From positions 9,610,001 through 9,674,000 of the forward strand of contig NC_060023.1 in assembly GCF_021134715.1 (NCBI RefSeq): DNA of 64,000 nucleotides, written 5' to 3'. The translations under genes and the position numbers were made by a program. Numbering within the stretch: position 1 is the stretch's first letter; the number at the start of each line of letters is the position of its first letter. The notes beneath the pieces are model-generated. The model was not told the DNA's origin, made no database searches, and saw only the letters and a program-made list of their open reading frames with translations. Positions 37,501 through 48,800 of the stretch are shown here, piece by piece. This stretch comes from Daphnia pulex. Lineage: Eukaryota > Arthropoda > Branchiopoda > Diplostraca > Daphniidae.

Positions 37501-39458
37501 ACGAATCGGCTGTGCAGCCAGAGTTTTTGGTTTTTCTGTAGGTTGGTAGAATGGATGATAAACGTTTGGATCATAGATTATGCTAGCTTGTTCCTCAAAT
37601 TTTTGAGTGCTTTCTTTTGGAATGTAAACTGGTGGATCTGGAAACTTATCTGGACGAGGAGCAGTGTAGATTGGCGGTGGAGTCGTAGGACGCGGTTGCT
37701 GTTGAGCAGCGTACGGCTGGGGGATGTAAACCGGTGGTGGAGAAGAAGAAGATGCAGAAGCAGGACCTTTAGGTGGATTACGATGAAGTGGTGGAGAAGA
37801 GGAGGGTGTAGAAGCTGGATCTGTCGGTGGATTACGATGGAGTGGTTTTTGTTCTATTCCGCCAGGAAAATTGGATGGGCGATGCTGTTCAGGTCGCTTC
37901 CGCCCATCTTCAAGTTCACGCCCTCTAATATCTGTCGGAGTAGGATGAACGATGAAAGTGTTCACCTGACTGGTCACAACTCCTTGATAAGGTTGCGTCG
38001 GGAACGCGTGTTTGCTTAATGGAGGCTGACCGGAATTCTGCAGAGGAAATTTATTTCTAGGCGGATAGATCGGTGGAACATTCGGACCAGGTTCACCGCT
38101 TACAGGAGTCTGCAAACTTCCAGTTGCAAATCCCCAGTGAGATTGTTCCGAGCGTGGAATATCGTGCGGTCCATTCTCGTAACGTACAGTGGCCCGGTAG
38201 CCGTCATCATCAGCTACATAAGATACAATTTGCCATCGATTATCTGGTAAAAAAATCCTATATTCTCCTCGTGTTCTTCCTTGTTCGAGTTTCTGAGAAT
38301 GAGTCGACTGCAAAAAGGTAAAACAAAACAATTTTTAGAAAATGAGACGATTTATAGTAAACCATAAACTTTTGAAAAAAAAAACGGCAAATATTAGTAA
38401 ATAAACAAAACTTTCGCCGTCATACGCAACTGCTGCAAGTCCGGCTGACATATTAAATGTTATTTGAAACAGTTCACGCCCTCATATCTTCTCTTTTAAT
38501 GTTCCAAAAATAGGCAACAGAGAAATTGTCGCATTAAAAGGCAAGCGGAAAGGCACTAGAGCGGTTGTTTATAAGAGAAAAGCACACAAAGCGCGATGTT
38601 ATGCTACTGTGTGTGTACACACGGCATATGGGCTCTCGTTACGGTCGGAAACATTAGGAGTGAAAGTGTGGCGAAAAGCACCGAGCCTTTACACACGCAA
38701 AAGTCAGTTAGCATAGCATCAGCGGCGGTATTGTTGCGATGACAAGTGGGTGACCACCTGCTATTCCCCAGATCACTTTTGTTTTCCCTTTCTACGCATA
38801 TAGAGATGATATCTTGCGTAAGTGTGCAGAAACAATCCCACCCACAAAGAAAAAACATAAAAACCGCCCGCAACCACAGACGGAATATGTCGGTGACTCT
38901 TTTCTCATCTCAAAATAGTGAATAAAGAAGTAACCACGCGTCGTGCTGACCAAAACAAAGGGAATTGTAGAGTTTTTTCGTCGCCTGTACAAAGATTTCA
39001 CTCTCAATCACAGCTCGTTAGTGAAAATGTTATGAAAAGAAGAAGGCGGGAAGAGAGAGAGAGAGAAGAATCCCACCACAGTATTCGGAACGTTGTCATC
39101 AAAAGATGTAGAGAAAGTAATTGCGCTTTTTGTGGTTCGATCAATTCGTTTCGGGGCAATGAGTTAACCTATTGCATTAACCGCAAACAATATTTTTATC
39201 CTTTTTTTTTTGCGAAATGGAAATTAGAAAGCTTGCAAAGTTGTCATGAAATTTTAACAGAGGAGAAAATCTAATCGTAAAAAAATAGATGTCACTAAAA
39301 GAAATTGTGTTTTCACGTACCCTTTTAGATTCGTCGGCTTGTTGATCGTCGACTGTCTCTTCGGTGATCCCAGTTGCGGAATTGGAAACGATCAGCAAAA
39401 GAACGATCCCAAATGTGGAGAGAAACATCGCCGACGTACACAGGGATATCCGCGCCAT
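34579..39458 (-). CDS. Secreted proline-rich cuticular protein with R&R chitin-binding domain
   Basis: Predicted extracellular structural protein of about 1,288 residues from two exons. Exon 1 (39458-39321) encodes a signal peptide (MARISLCTSAMF then FGIVLLLIVSNSATG). Exon 2 (38307-34579) is 3.7 kb without an intron. An R&R consensus (chitin_bind_4 type) sits at the exon 2 start: GEYRIFLPDNRWQIVSYVAD, then DDGYRATVRYENG. The next ~750 residues are dominated by Pro, Tyr, Gln, Glu and Lys in repeats such as SYEPQQKP, SYPDKP and YETTPSYPEEP. A Thr run and a basic patch (KKKKRVRV) occur toward the C-terminus. R&R proteins bind chitin in arthropod cuticle. The Tyr/Gln/Lys repeats resemble cross-linkable matrix proteins (inference). 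Length is far above typical R&R proteins (100-300 residues). Exons join in phase 0. Confidence 0.9.
36160..36680 (-). repeat. In-frame coding repeats, 171-bp period
   Basis: Within the cuticle gene, three successive units share KPVTYFTNKPEESYEPQQKP-like and PTYPDKP...PYEPEQKPQY-like segments. Equivalent points lie near 36657, 36486 and 36315, exactly 171 bp (57 codons) apart; the third unit is degenerate. A shorter pair containing PPKYETTPSYPEEPIDQDEP follows a 102-bp period between about 36690 and 36890. Periods divisible by three keep the frame, as expected for repeat expansion under coding constraint. Confidence 0.8.
39052..39067. repeat. GA microsatellite in cuticle gene intron
   Basis: Short run of GA dinucleotides inside the ~1-kb intron of the cuticle gene. 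Confidence 0.7.
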
Positions 39459-40960
39459 CAGCTGAAGAAATTATATTTTCTTCTTTTCGTGTTGCAGAGA
39501 TGAAAAGAAAAGAGGCGCCGGCTGAGCACAAAGAGAGAAGAAGCACGAATGGCAAGACTTTGCTAAAGGAGAAGCCCTTTATATTAACTTCGGCAGTCTC
39601 CAGCGTTTCGTTTGGGGGATACCCGCCCCGATGTTGGGCCTCCCTCTCTCTCTCTCTCTCGCGCGAAGAAGACGAAACTTTCTCCGTGATAGCTCCCTGT
39701 TATAATAAATGGAAAGGTAAGAGCGAAACAACAGAAATATCAATGGGAAACGGTCAATTAAAAATCGTTGGGACAAAACGCACCGATGAGAGAGAAAGAG
39801 AGAGGGATTATGGTTTTTTCCTCATTGTTTGACTACGTTTTATACATGCTTATCTTTTCTCCGACTGATTTCCAACTTAGTGGACCACACAAAAGCTCAG
39901 CTTTTTACATCAAACAAATATATTCCTATCATAAAAATAATCTACGGAAGGATAACTAGAAAGTAGTTTCTGTTTCAATGAAATGGAATCGCCCAACGGT
40001 ATCGGATGTCGAATACCAGTTTTACGATCGTTGTAAAAATGGTCAAATCGTTTCAGATAGGTGTTAAACCTTGAACAGGAGCCACTAGTGAAATACAAAT
40101 AACAATTTAAGGGCAACAAAGAATGTCCAAAGTAATATATAGCTCAACACCCAACGACATTAAAGTGTCATCTTCTTATTTGACCGTGTCAATTGCGTAA
40201 TGAGTAAAAACCTGTAATTGAAACCGAACCAAATGATAGAGTAAGAGAGAGAAAGTTGACAGGTGTGTTAATTTAAGTACTACGTGCTCCTCGTTGAACA
40301 CACGGCAACGTTCAGTCTAAAAAAAAGAAGAGGAGGGCATTTAAAAAACATTAACCGCGTGAATTACCGCCTAGTACATGAGGGACCCGCGTACAGCAAA
40401 AGAAAGGGAGATCTAAAGGAACCTGATAAATGACTCTTGGGCAAGAAGAAATTGTGGATGATATGGTGGTTTGCAAAATTATCTCAAACGGATGAGTAAC
40501 GAGGTCTTCGTTTCGGTTTTGAATTGCGAGACTTGTGCGATGGCATTAATTCATCTTCCACTTTCTTTCAGATAAAACCGCGCCCTTGGCGATCCAGTCT
40601 ACCGTCAAATGTCAATGCATTGTTGACCAACACGATACATTTACTTACTGACAGTGGTCAAAGAACCGCCAATCCATCTGTAATCTAAAACATCGGGATC
40701 AAAAAGAATTATTAGAAAGTGGTGGCAAGGTTATCTAAAATACGCAAGAATGCGTTCCGGATTTATTCACCCAACAGTTAAAAGAAGAGAACGGTACATT
40801 CTAAAAATGTACGCTAAAGTAAAAAAACAAGATGAAATTTAAGTTTAGAGCATCTTGGTAAAAGAATACTTTTGAAAAAGGTAATGAGGTGAGTTGAGGT
40901 TTAAAATCGTGCAGCAATATACACTGACAGTGTAAAAATTAATCAAACCACATAATAAGG
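39459..40960. other. Intergenic, cuticle gene promoter side
   Basis: About 1.5 kb between the homeobox gene stop and the cuticle gene start, both on minus. It should contain the cuticle promoter and the homeobox 3' UTR. A CT microsatellite lies at about 39644-39660. Small ORFs here are low-complexity readings of purine/pyrimidine-rich DNA. No gene was recognised. Confidence 0.3.
39644..39660. repeat. CT microsatellite
   Basis: Run of CT dinucleotides about 190 bp upstream of the cuticle gene ATG. It lies in the likely promoter or 5' UTR, where such tracts can act as GAGA-type elements in arthropods; that role is inference only. Confidence 0.6.
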
Positions 40961-42129
40961 TTAATTGTTCGAAGTTCCATTTTGCTCGCTGTAGTCGTAA
41001 ATGCCATTGGGATCCGGGTACACGTACTGAGGGTATAATGGGTAAGGCATTGAATAGTTAGGCAACAAAGGCTGAACCTGATTTAATCGCCAATCAGATA
41101 AGAGAGGTTGATCCATTAGAGGAATAAAATCCGGTGGTGGAAAGTAATCATTAATTGGCCAAAATGAAGGTTGTCCTGTTCCGGCCGAACGCATCATCCA
41201 AGTATTTTCATCTGCCATATCTACTGAATATTGTCCGTCGTGATGTTGTTGGTACCAAGCATTCGGCTAAATGTAAACAAATGAATATCATTTAAAAGTG
41301 TCGATGAGGTTATGAAGTGCATTACCTCAGAGTTGAATATTGGCTGCTGGAAATTGTACGTGCCGGGTTGGAAAGTCAGCGAAAAAGCAGTAGGCACGAC
41401 GACGGAAGAAGTATTAGCGTCGACATTGTAATCAGTTGCCAGATTTCCATCTATTTCTGGTTTAATGGTTTGTTGTTCCTGTTGCCCGTCAACACTTTCA
41501 TCCAAGGATGATGAGAGATTGTTCGATGTCATAGGAAGTGGGGTCATGTGCAGAAGTGGAGGAGGTGCAACAGTAGGCAATTTCCAATAACTAATGCATG
41601 GACGAGAGCCGTCAATGTCATGTGCCTCCTCACTGATGGGAGCTTTAAAGAAACGGCATCGACGACAGATTTTTCCCTCTTTAGAGTCACGACGGCGACG
41701 ATTGCAAAACCAATTCTTTAATTAAAAAAAAAAATAAATTAGCTATCTAAAGTTTGAATTACGAATAGAAAAATGTTACATTACTTTAGCTTGTCCAACT
41801 GACATAAGTAAGTCTTTGCACAGGGTCTCGAATTCTAACTTTGAAGGGTAGGGATTACTTCGGTAGACGTGATCCATTCCTTTAATCATACCTTCAGTCA
41901 AGAGGATTCGTTTTGCTGTTGTCCCATTGATTTTAGGTTCTGAAGATAGTGAAAAAATATGTAATCTAGGTCGAAAATCGCCCATCGTAAAGAACATGAA
42001 ATCGAGGTATGAAGGTTCGTCATTGGTTTCTTTCACCACGTGGTGCAACAGTAAATCGTAATGTAAAACCCCACTTTTCAATAATTCGTATGGTCCGTAA
42101 AAAGTATGCAATACAACATTCCCAAACAT
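40961..42129 (-). CDS. Divergent homeodomain protein with Cys at position 50
   Basis: Predicted 346-residue transcription factor from three exons (42129-41785, 41715-41326, 41266-40961), all joined in phase 0. A homeodomain occupies about residues 71-128. Helices 1-2 include EGMIKGMDHVYRSNPYPSKL and EFETLCKDLL; helix 3 is NWFCNRRRRDSK, split from the rest by intron 1. WFxNRR is the hallmark recognition helix. Cys at the position usually Gln or Lys (HD50) is otherwise characteristic of POU homeodomains, but no POU-specific domain is visible upstream. An Arg/Lys/Cys patch (EGKICRRCRFF) follows. The C-terminal 200 residues are Pro, Gln, Asn and Tyr rich (LLPNYSMPYPLYPQYVYPDP), resembling an activation region. 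Not assignable to a named class. The ATG at 42129 is in weak context and the true 5' end is uncertain. Confidence 0.72.
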
Positions 42130-42982
42130 GTAGCAAACAATTCACACAATTAAGAGTTAATAACTTACCACTTTTAACTGGCTGCAGGTCCATGATTCAA
42201 GCTAACAAATTTCCAAGATGGAGGACTATGTTTCAACACTTGATCGAATTCACCATGAGGGCTTTCAGCAACTTCTAAACAAACAGAATTTCCTATTTTT
42301 TTTTTTAGTCACCAAACTTCACTTTGAACGAATAAGGCAGCAATAAGTGGCAAATTGATTATTTGGGAATACATGCATCAACTAGACGTCGATCGTCGTA
42401 TCAGATTACCGAACAACGAATGACCACATGACTTTTCAACCCCTCGCACTGAAGATTTCTGGAGGGAAAACGAACCAGAGAGTAGAGAGAGGAGGGGTAG
42501 AACGTTAATTTCTTTTTTCACCACCATGGCGTTGTTTTTTTTTTATTGAAAAGACAAAAACTGAAAAACCAGTTAAACTGTAATAATAAAATAAAAAGAC
42601 TATTCTCTAATAGAATGTAGTATATTATTCAAGAAAATAATATATTGATGAAGAGCAAAAGACACACAGGGTTGAGAGGGGCAATAACGAATTGAACACG
42701 GAATTTGATGAGGTACGGTGGTGAAATCTATATTTTAATAGAGCAACAAATTTCATAATTTTCCCCATTAAATGGACAGCTGCTCTCCCCCCCCACCCGT
42801 TTTTTAAATTAAATAAATGGCGCCTTTTTTATTTTGAAGTATGAATGCAATTGGCAACACTGTTAGAATTTGACAGACAGCTGACTTGTGGATTTGTTTT
42901 CGTCATCAGTTTCTTCCTGCATCCTAGCCCGATGCTCCAATTTTAAACTTTGCTAAATTAGGTTGATGGCTGACTATTGAAC
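42130..42982. other. Divergent upstream region, homeobox and golgin-84
   Basis: Both flanking genes are transcribed away from this stretch. On minus, a possible 5' exon ending with a good donor at about 42170 (ATG opening MDLQPVKS) lies upstream of the homeobox gene, but its phase does not fit the coding frame, so it may be untranslated. T- and C-rich runs occur near 42532-42545 and 42786-42797. No gene is seen. Confidence 0.3.
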
Positions 42983-45099
42983 ATGTCTTGGCTAACTGAT
43001 TTGGCCGGCAAGGCAGAAGATTTTCTAGTGAAAATTGACAAGAATGCTGCTGCAGTTGCTGCGCAAACGGTACTAGTAACGAAAGATCGAGTTACTCCCA
43101 GTCATTCAAGACGAGACTCAGGTGCTTCGGTCGCTTCAGTTGCTTCGGATTTCTCAAATAATCATGCCCCGCAAAACAGTTCTACTGCAGCTAATTTTAA
43201 AAATAGTGTTTCCATGTCTGATCTTTCTAAGGCAGGCAAATCTAAACTTGATCTTGACGCTACTCTTATGGCATCACTAAATGCAAATAGTGATGTGCTG
43301 GACGCTTCTAGTGTTAGCACAGCTCCAAATTCTACCTCCTACTCTAATGGGTTGGGCGGGAATGACTTGACCTTAGTTCAAGAAAACAATCTCCTGAAAC
43401 AAGAGATCAAATCAATCAATCAAGAAATAAGGCAATCTATGCAACATGCTAAACAAGCTCAGAAAGGTTTGCAATATATTATTAACTTTTTATGACTGTT
43501 TAATGTAATGTCCTGTATTTGAATTTTAGAAGCTAAGAATGCGGAACAGCAGTTAAAAAGTCAGATAGCTGTGGTGCAATCAGTCGAGCAGCAATTATCT
43601 GTATTAAGGAAAGAGAACATGACCTTAGCTGACCAACTCCTTGACAAAGATGCTGAATTGTCTACCCTAAAGAGCAAAGTAGAAGCAATCCATGTTGAAC
43701 AGGAGTACCAAACAAAGCTGGAACACATGCAAGCACAGTTGGAAACTGAAGTTAAAAAGAGGCAATCATTGGAAGTTGAAACTAAAGTTCAGTTTAACCA
43801 ATTGGAAAAAGAGCGTTGTATTTTAATGGGTGAATCACAACAGTATCAACATCAACTTCAGACAGTAAAAGAAGAGCTCGAATCGACTCATCAATCATTT
43901 AATGAATACAAACTTCGGGCTCAAAGAATCCTCCAGGTATTATTGATGAAATTACATTGAAAACTTTTCATATTTTAAGTTTCATATTTTCTTTAGGATA
44001 AGGACAGATTATTGCAAGATATCAAAGAACATAAAACAGTCGAAAGCTTCCAACTTCCTAACGAATTGCTTATGGCAGAACTGGACCAACTTCAACAAGA
44101 ACGTGATCTTTTACGAGAAGAAACAGCTCAGTCGAATTCTCAATTGCAACAGTGTAGAAAGGAAATCGCTCATCTTGAGGCGAGGTAAGCAATTTTTCAG
44201 TTTAATTCTCAAATTATCACTTGCATTTTGAAGTGTAGGTACGAGGAAGAAATTCGCCAGATTCGTGAACTTAATAATCAAGCTGAAACTCGGTTACTAG
44301 AAGAGCGATCCAAGAAAGAGTTGATAGAGAACGAACTAAAACAACTAGACGAAGAGCTGCGCTACGTCCGCGAAGATCTTTCTCAACAAAAAGTGCAGTC
44401 TGTAGGAAGAATCCAACAACTCGAAACCGAGTTGAATAAAGTGAGAAACCAGTTGACAAGTAAACAAAATAATTCCAGTACGCCTTCTCAAGATGAGTTT
44501 GAACAACGGTACGAATTAAGTTAAATGCTCTCCTAAGAGATAATATTTCATGTCGTTCTTTTTTCTTTCGTAGGCTTCGAACGCTGACTGAGACTTTAGT
44601 TGCAAAACAAGCAGTTTTGGAAGCAGTGCAGTCGGAACGCAGTTCATTATTGCTTCAGCTGGAAAGAGCTAATAAAGAACGAAGTGGAATTCCATCTGAA
44701 ACTGAAAACTCTACGCGCGTTCTACTGAATATTACAGATGACGGTAAAGTCATATCAATTTCAAGAATAAGGGGAGTGCTTGATGAAGTTTTCTTATGGT
44801 TCTAGAATTGGCAAAAGTAACGACAGGAGTTTCTCGTCGTATGCGACATGCCTATTCCAGCTTGGATTCTTTAAATTTCCGTTTCGGGCAGGCATTGCGC
44901 CGGCGACCCGCTGCTCGATTAGTGCTCTTTTTCTATGTAAGTGAAGAAATATTAATACTTTTGACATTCTTGATATAAATGCTTTTTTTGTTTGTTTGTT
45001 TTTTAAAATATCTAGATGGTGGTTCTTCATTTTTGGGTTGCCTTTGTCCTTCTCACTTACACGCCAGAGATGCACGAAAACCACACGACTTCTCTGTGA
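42983..45099 (+). CDS. Golgin84: Golgin-84 (GOLGA5-type Golgi tether)
   Basis: Tail-anchored Golgi coiled-coil protein that tethers vesicles. Seven exons (42983-43466, 43530-43936, 43997-44184, 44239-44508, 44574-44743, 44806-44936, 45016-45099) give 577 residues in an unbroken frame, between fly and vertebrate lengths. The start MSWLTDLAGKAEDFLVKID is the family's characteristic N-terminus. A Ser/Asn-rich linker follows, then a long coiled coil from about residue 130 (for example QENNLLKQEIKSINQEIRQS). The conserved C-terminal block is RMRHAYSSLDSLNFRFGQAL, then RRRPAARLVLFFYMVVLHFW with a single TM segment and a short lumenal tail ending HENHTTSL. Every intron has GT-AG borders. The gene converges with the receptor kinase. 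Confidence 0.95.
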
Positions 45100-45103
45100 C
45101 CAA

Positions 45104-45109
45104 AATAAA
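45104..45109 (+). promoter_or_regulatory. Possible golgin-84 polyadenylation signal
   Basis: AATAAA only five bases after the golgin-84 stop. If used, the 3' UTR would be unusually short; a later signal is also possible (an AATAAA occurs near 45391). Confidence 0.35.
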
Positions 45110-45517
45110 TATTGCTTTTCGAATTTTTACTACACATTTCCCTTCTGACTTTGACCACAGATCATTTCTAAATTTATGTGATAATCACCTGGTTGTTTAA
45201 TACACTTTGTTGTTAAAGGTTATGGTAAAATGTTGCTTTGTAACAATTTAAAAGGATATGTTCGTTGCCACAATCTTTAACAATTTCAAGCATAGGTCAA
45301 CGAGGTTACGCAAATGAATAATGAATTTGCTGTTCATAATTCAATCGGTGACACTTTTTATATTTTTATTCCAACAATAATTTGTGAGAATAATAAATAT
45401 TGAGAGGGAAATACGAACAGGAAGACTAAATAAATGATTACGCAAGCGCATGACTTAATATAGCAACTATTATAAAGATCACAAACTTTCCGCAAAACCA
45501 AAATTGTGTGAGGGAAA
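45110..45517. other. Convergent 3' region, golgin-84 and receptor kinase
   Basis: About 400 bp between two converging stop codons. AATAAA-type signals occur on both strands (minus one near 45365-45370), so the two 3' UTRs may overlap. No other gene. Confidence 0.35.
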
Positions 45518-48500
45518 TTATGGTTCCAAATCCGGTAAAGGTTGGAGATAGGCATAACAGTTAGAATAAATTTCACATTCTGCTTGCTCCGACAACGGTG
45601 CTGTACTCGAAAAACCAGCGAGTTTGGCATGAATCTCCGAAAAAGAAGGACGATCGGATGGCATCTTCTTCCAACAACCTTCATACATTAGCTGCCGAAT
45701 TAAACACGGAGTAGACTTTGGTGGCTCCAGAAGAACGCTGTCGACGATCATTGTAATCACCTATTAAATGGAGTTTATGGTTATCATTCTGCTGCTCAAG
45801 ATATAATTAAGTGGTTGAAGAAAAATGGTAAATACCTCTTCATTAGAATGACCGTAATATGGAAGAGCGCCCATAGAGAAAATTTCCCAGAGGACAACTC
45901 CAAAAGCCCAGACATCCGATTCCCGAGTAAACTTACCATAAAGAATTGATTCGGGGGGCATCCATCTAACCGGCAAAAATCGAGAAGCTCCCATCTGAAT
46001 AAATTGAGTCAGGCATTTAAGTTATAACTGACCTAACTACAAACATCTAGGCCAATCACTTGCCTTGTAGTAATCAGTGGTATGAACATCTCTGCTCATT
46101 CCTTAAAAAGAGCACACGTCATTTTACGTATAATCCTCTTAAATTACGATATTTCTCTTACCAAAGTCCGATATCTTGATGATAAGATTTGAACGATTAC
46201 TGCTAAAAGCTGGGTTGACAGATGGCCGTTCACCCACCAAACAGTTTCGACACGCTAGATCCCGATGTACGAAATGCCTTGACGAAAGATATTTCATACC
46301 ATTTGCAATTTGTTCTGCTATGGAGCGCAAATCCTCCTATAAAATACCAACCGTGTTAAAAATAGTAAACAAATTTGGCAGTAATAAAAATAAAATCAAA
46401 ATTTAGACAGTGCCTGATTCAATTTATGTCTGCCTATGAGGGTATCTTTGTCTTTAGGACTAGGATAGCCGTTGGAGGAACGTAATAGCTGAGCTAGGTC
46501 GCCCAACTCCATGTATTCAAATACAACCCATGGTCCGATACTAAACTCTGCAATGGTTTAAAAGTTATAGATTTTGTTTTAATATAAAAACATTTGAATT
46601 TGATAATAAACTCACCATTGATAACAACACCATGTAAAGCCAAGATATTCTCGTGAGAGAACGAAGCCATCGTCTCTGCTTCTCGGAGAAAATCGCTTTG
46701 CGCAGTGGTTGAAGCGATTCCAGGTGACGGAGATTTGAGAACTTTGATTGCCACAGCTTGACTGCTCTCCAGATTAATATAGGAGGGATCCGTTGACTGG
46801 ATTGATGAATCAGGGCGGCGTAGTCGACCGCGAAAAACCTTACCAAAACAACCTTCACCGAGTTCAGTTTCAAGTTCGATCCACTCACGCAATAGGAGAA
46901 AGGAACGGGAGCTGACATTCTGTTCCACTTGGTCGACTATTCTCAAGTAGTCGGTGTTGATGGTTAAGAATTCTTTTGGGGAAACATTCCTACCGAAGCG
47001 CAATACAGTCCGATTCCTGTTGGTCATCCTGTAAATTCTCACCCACCTAATCAACTTGATTGAGAGAAAAACTAATCCAATCAATGCTATGATTAGAGTT
47101 ATGGGTATTGAATAGGCTAGCGCAACAGTTTTCATTGACGAAGAGTGATCTGGAATCTCATCAGTCAGTACAGAAATCGGTAGATGAGCCTTTAACAGTA
47201 AACGGAGTTAGTTGCAATATACGAACAAGAAGATTAGTAATAAAAAATTTACCTTAAATACGCGAGGGAATAATTTATGCTCATTATCTCGACCATTTCG
47301 ATGGATGGTAATCAACGTCTTATTATTAACAGGATAATAAGAATTCGTTCCGGACACTGCATTTAGAACGTATAACAATATCAGATGAAAAATAAAAAAA
47401 CAATCGGCTAGGTAATGCATACAAGCTCCTAAACAACCGTTTTCTAACTAACAGACTTCGCGAAACCATAAAGTTCGTTGTCGGTGCTAAGCGACTACAC
47501 GATCTCAAACTGCTCTAATAATTTACATAACATGATGACATACAAGCGATGAGTGCCATTATATAATTTACTTTAAAATTCACCGGAAGTCAAGATTTTA
47601 ACCAAAAAATAGTTTTAAATAATTTGAACATTGTACACAGTTATAGAATTTACAGCTCACGGCAGCCATGGTTAACGGCTTTCTCATTCCAACTCAAATT
47701 AAAGACGCTTTGTACTAAACTGCCCATTCCCGGTTCAACTGGACTTTATTGAGAAGAAGTCATTTCACGATACCGCATTACTCATGGCCTAGCAAAGCCT
47801 AATGGACCATTGACGAGCTGTGAACTGAATCCGAATTTGGGTCCTTAATTTTAAAAATAACATTCTGAGGAAGGTCCATGCTACTTAAATGAGGACGCAA
47901 TGAACTAGATTATTACCGAGACAGCGGACAACAGCTTCTTGTTTGTTACTCACTTACCCCCCATCAGGTTATTCTCAGAAATATTAATTTCGATGTTGTT
48001 GTAGCCACTTTTCTCTTGTGCACCGATACTGTAAAGTTGATCTATCAAAGGGGGTAATTGAGTTGTCAGATATGTTCAAGTTTTTTTTTTTTAAATTGCG
48101 AGGCGACACGTGGCACAGCGACCCCATTTAGCAATGTAACTATGGTAGGGGATTAGCGACCTAGACAGTAATAAATCTATGGCCTATTCGAAAGCTGAAA
48201 AAAATCAATAAGAATCATCGCTGTCGCCCAAGGATAAAAATAAGAAATTCGAACGAAAATGTGAACCTGATCTTGTTCTTTCGTCATTTTAACTTCTATT
48301 CTTATTTCCTGTAATATGTACTACTTTGCTTACTGCGATGGAAAACTAGAATTCGCAATTCCTTGGCACGTAACCTAACCCTCTTGGATCATTCATAGCC
48401 TATTGTTTGTTCTGAAGTCGAGAATAACTCACATGTCACAATGTGTCGCAGACAAAAAGAGATTTCTACTACGTTTGACAGAGCACGTACTCGACGAAAG

Positions 48501-48800
48501 TACAATATCCCAATGTCTACAGAATGTATGACGTTACGTCTACAATATGCAACATCTCTTTGTGAACAAGTTATATGAAAACCAACAATTTAAGTTTACC
48601 GTAACAGAGTGGGCGATAATTGAAATAATTCACTTACCGACTTTGCGTGGGCAGGGCGTATCGGATCTTTCTTGGCTGAAATCGTGAGTGCAAACACAAA
48701 TGAACGATCCATCGGGTTGTTTACGACATCCAGCATCCATTCCGCAGCGAGCCGATTGGCAATCCGGAGCACCTTTCATCAAAGGAATTGATTGATTCAT
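45518..48800 (-). CDS. Trk-like receptor tyrosine kinase with short ectodomain
   Basis: Single-pass receptor kinase. The kinase domain has a P-loop ([13 protein letters not shown]), VAIKVLK lysine, [13 protein letters not shown] catalytic loop, ISDFG and activation segment [12 protein letters not shown], then [20 protein letters not shown]; these place it nearest Trk, then MuSK/Ror. The TM segment is [20 protein letters not shown] (about 47.1 kb). Upstream coding exons are 47356-47253 and an EGF-like Cys-rich exon 48808-48638 ([18 protein letters not shown]), joined in consistent phase. No Ig, leucine-rich, frizzled or kringle domain is seen, and no signal peptide was found, so the 5' end is incomplete or the start at 48800 is wrong. 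Oddities: activation-loop first Tyr replaced by His, a ~10-residue insert before DFG, and two GC-AG introns. Inclusion of the EGF exon is inference. Confidence 0.82.

Noticed and set aside
37492-38019. 175-codon plus-strand ORF rich in Trp/Arg
   Set aside because: Antisense reading of Pro/His-rich cuticle codons; composition is an artefact.
38604-39007. Overlapping minus-strand ORFs in the cuticle gene intron
   Set aside because: They fall in the intron between the signal peptide exon and the main exon, lack similarity, and do not fit the splice phase.
42166-42200. Possible first coding exon of the homeobox gene (MDLQPVKS)
   Set aside because: The donor phase does not match any acceptor that keeps the homeodomain frame; more likely untranslated or spurious.
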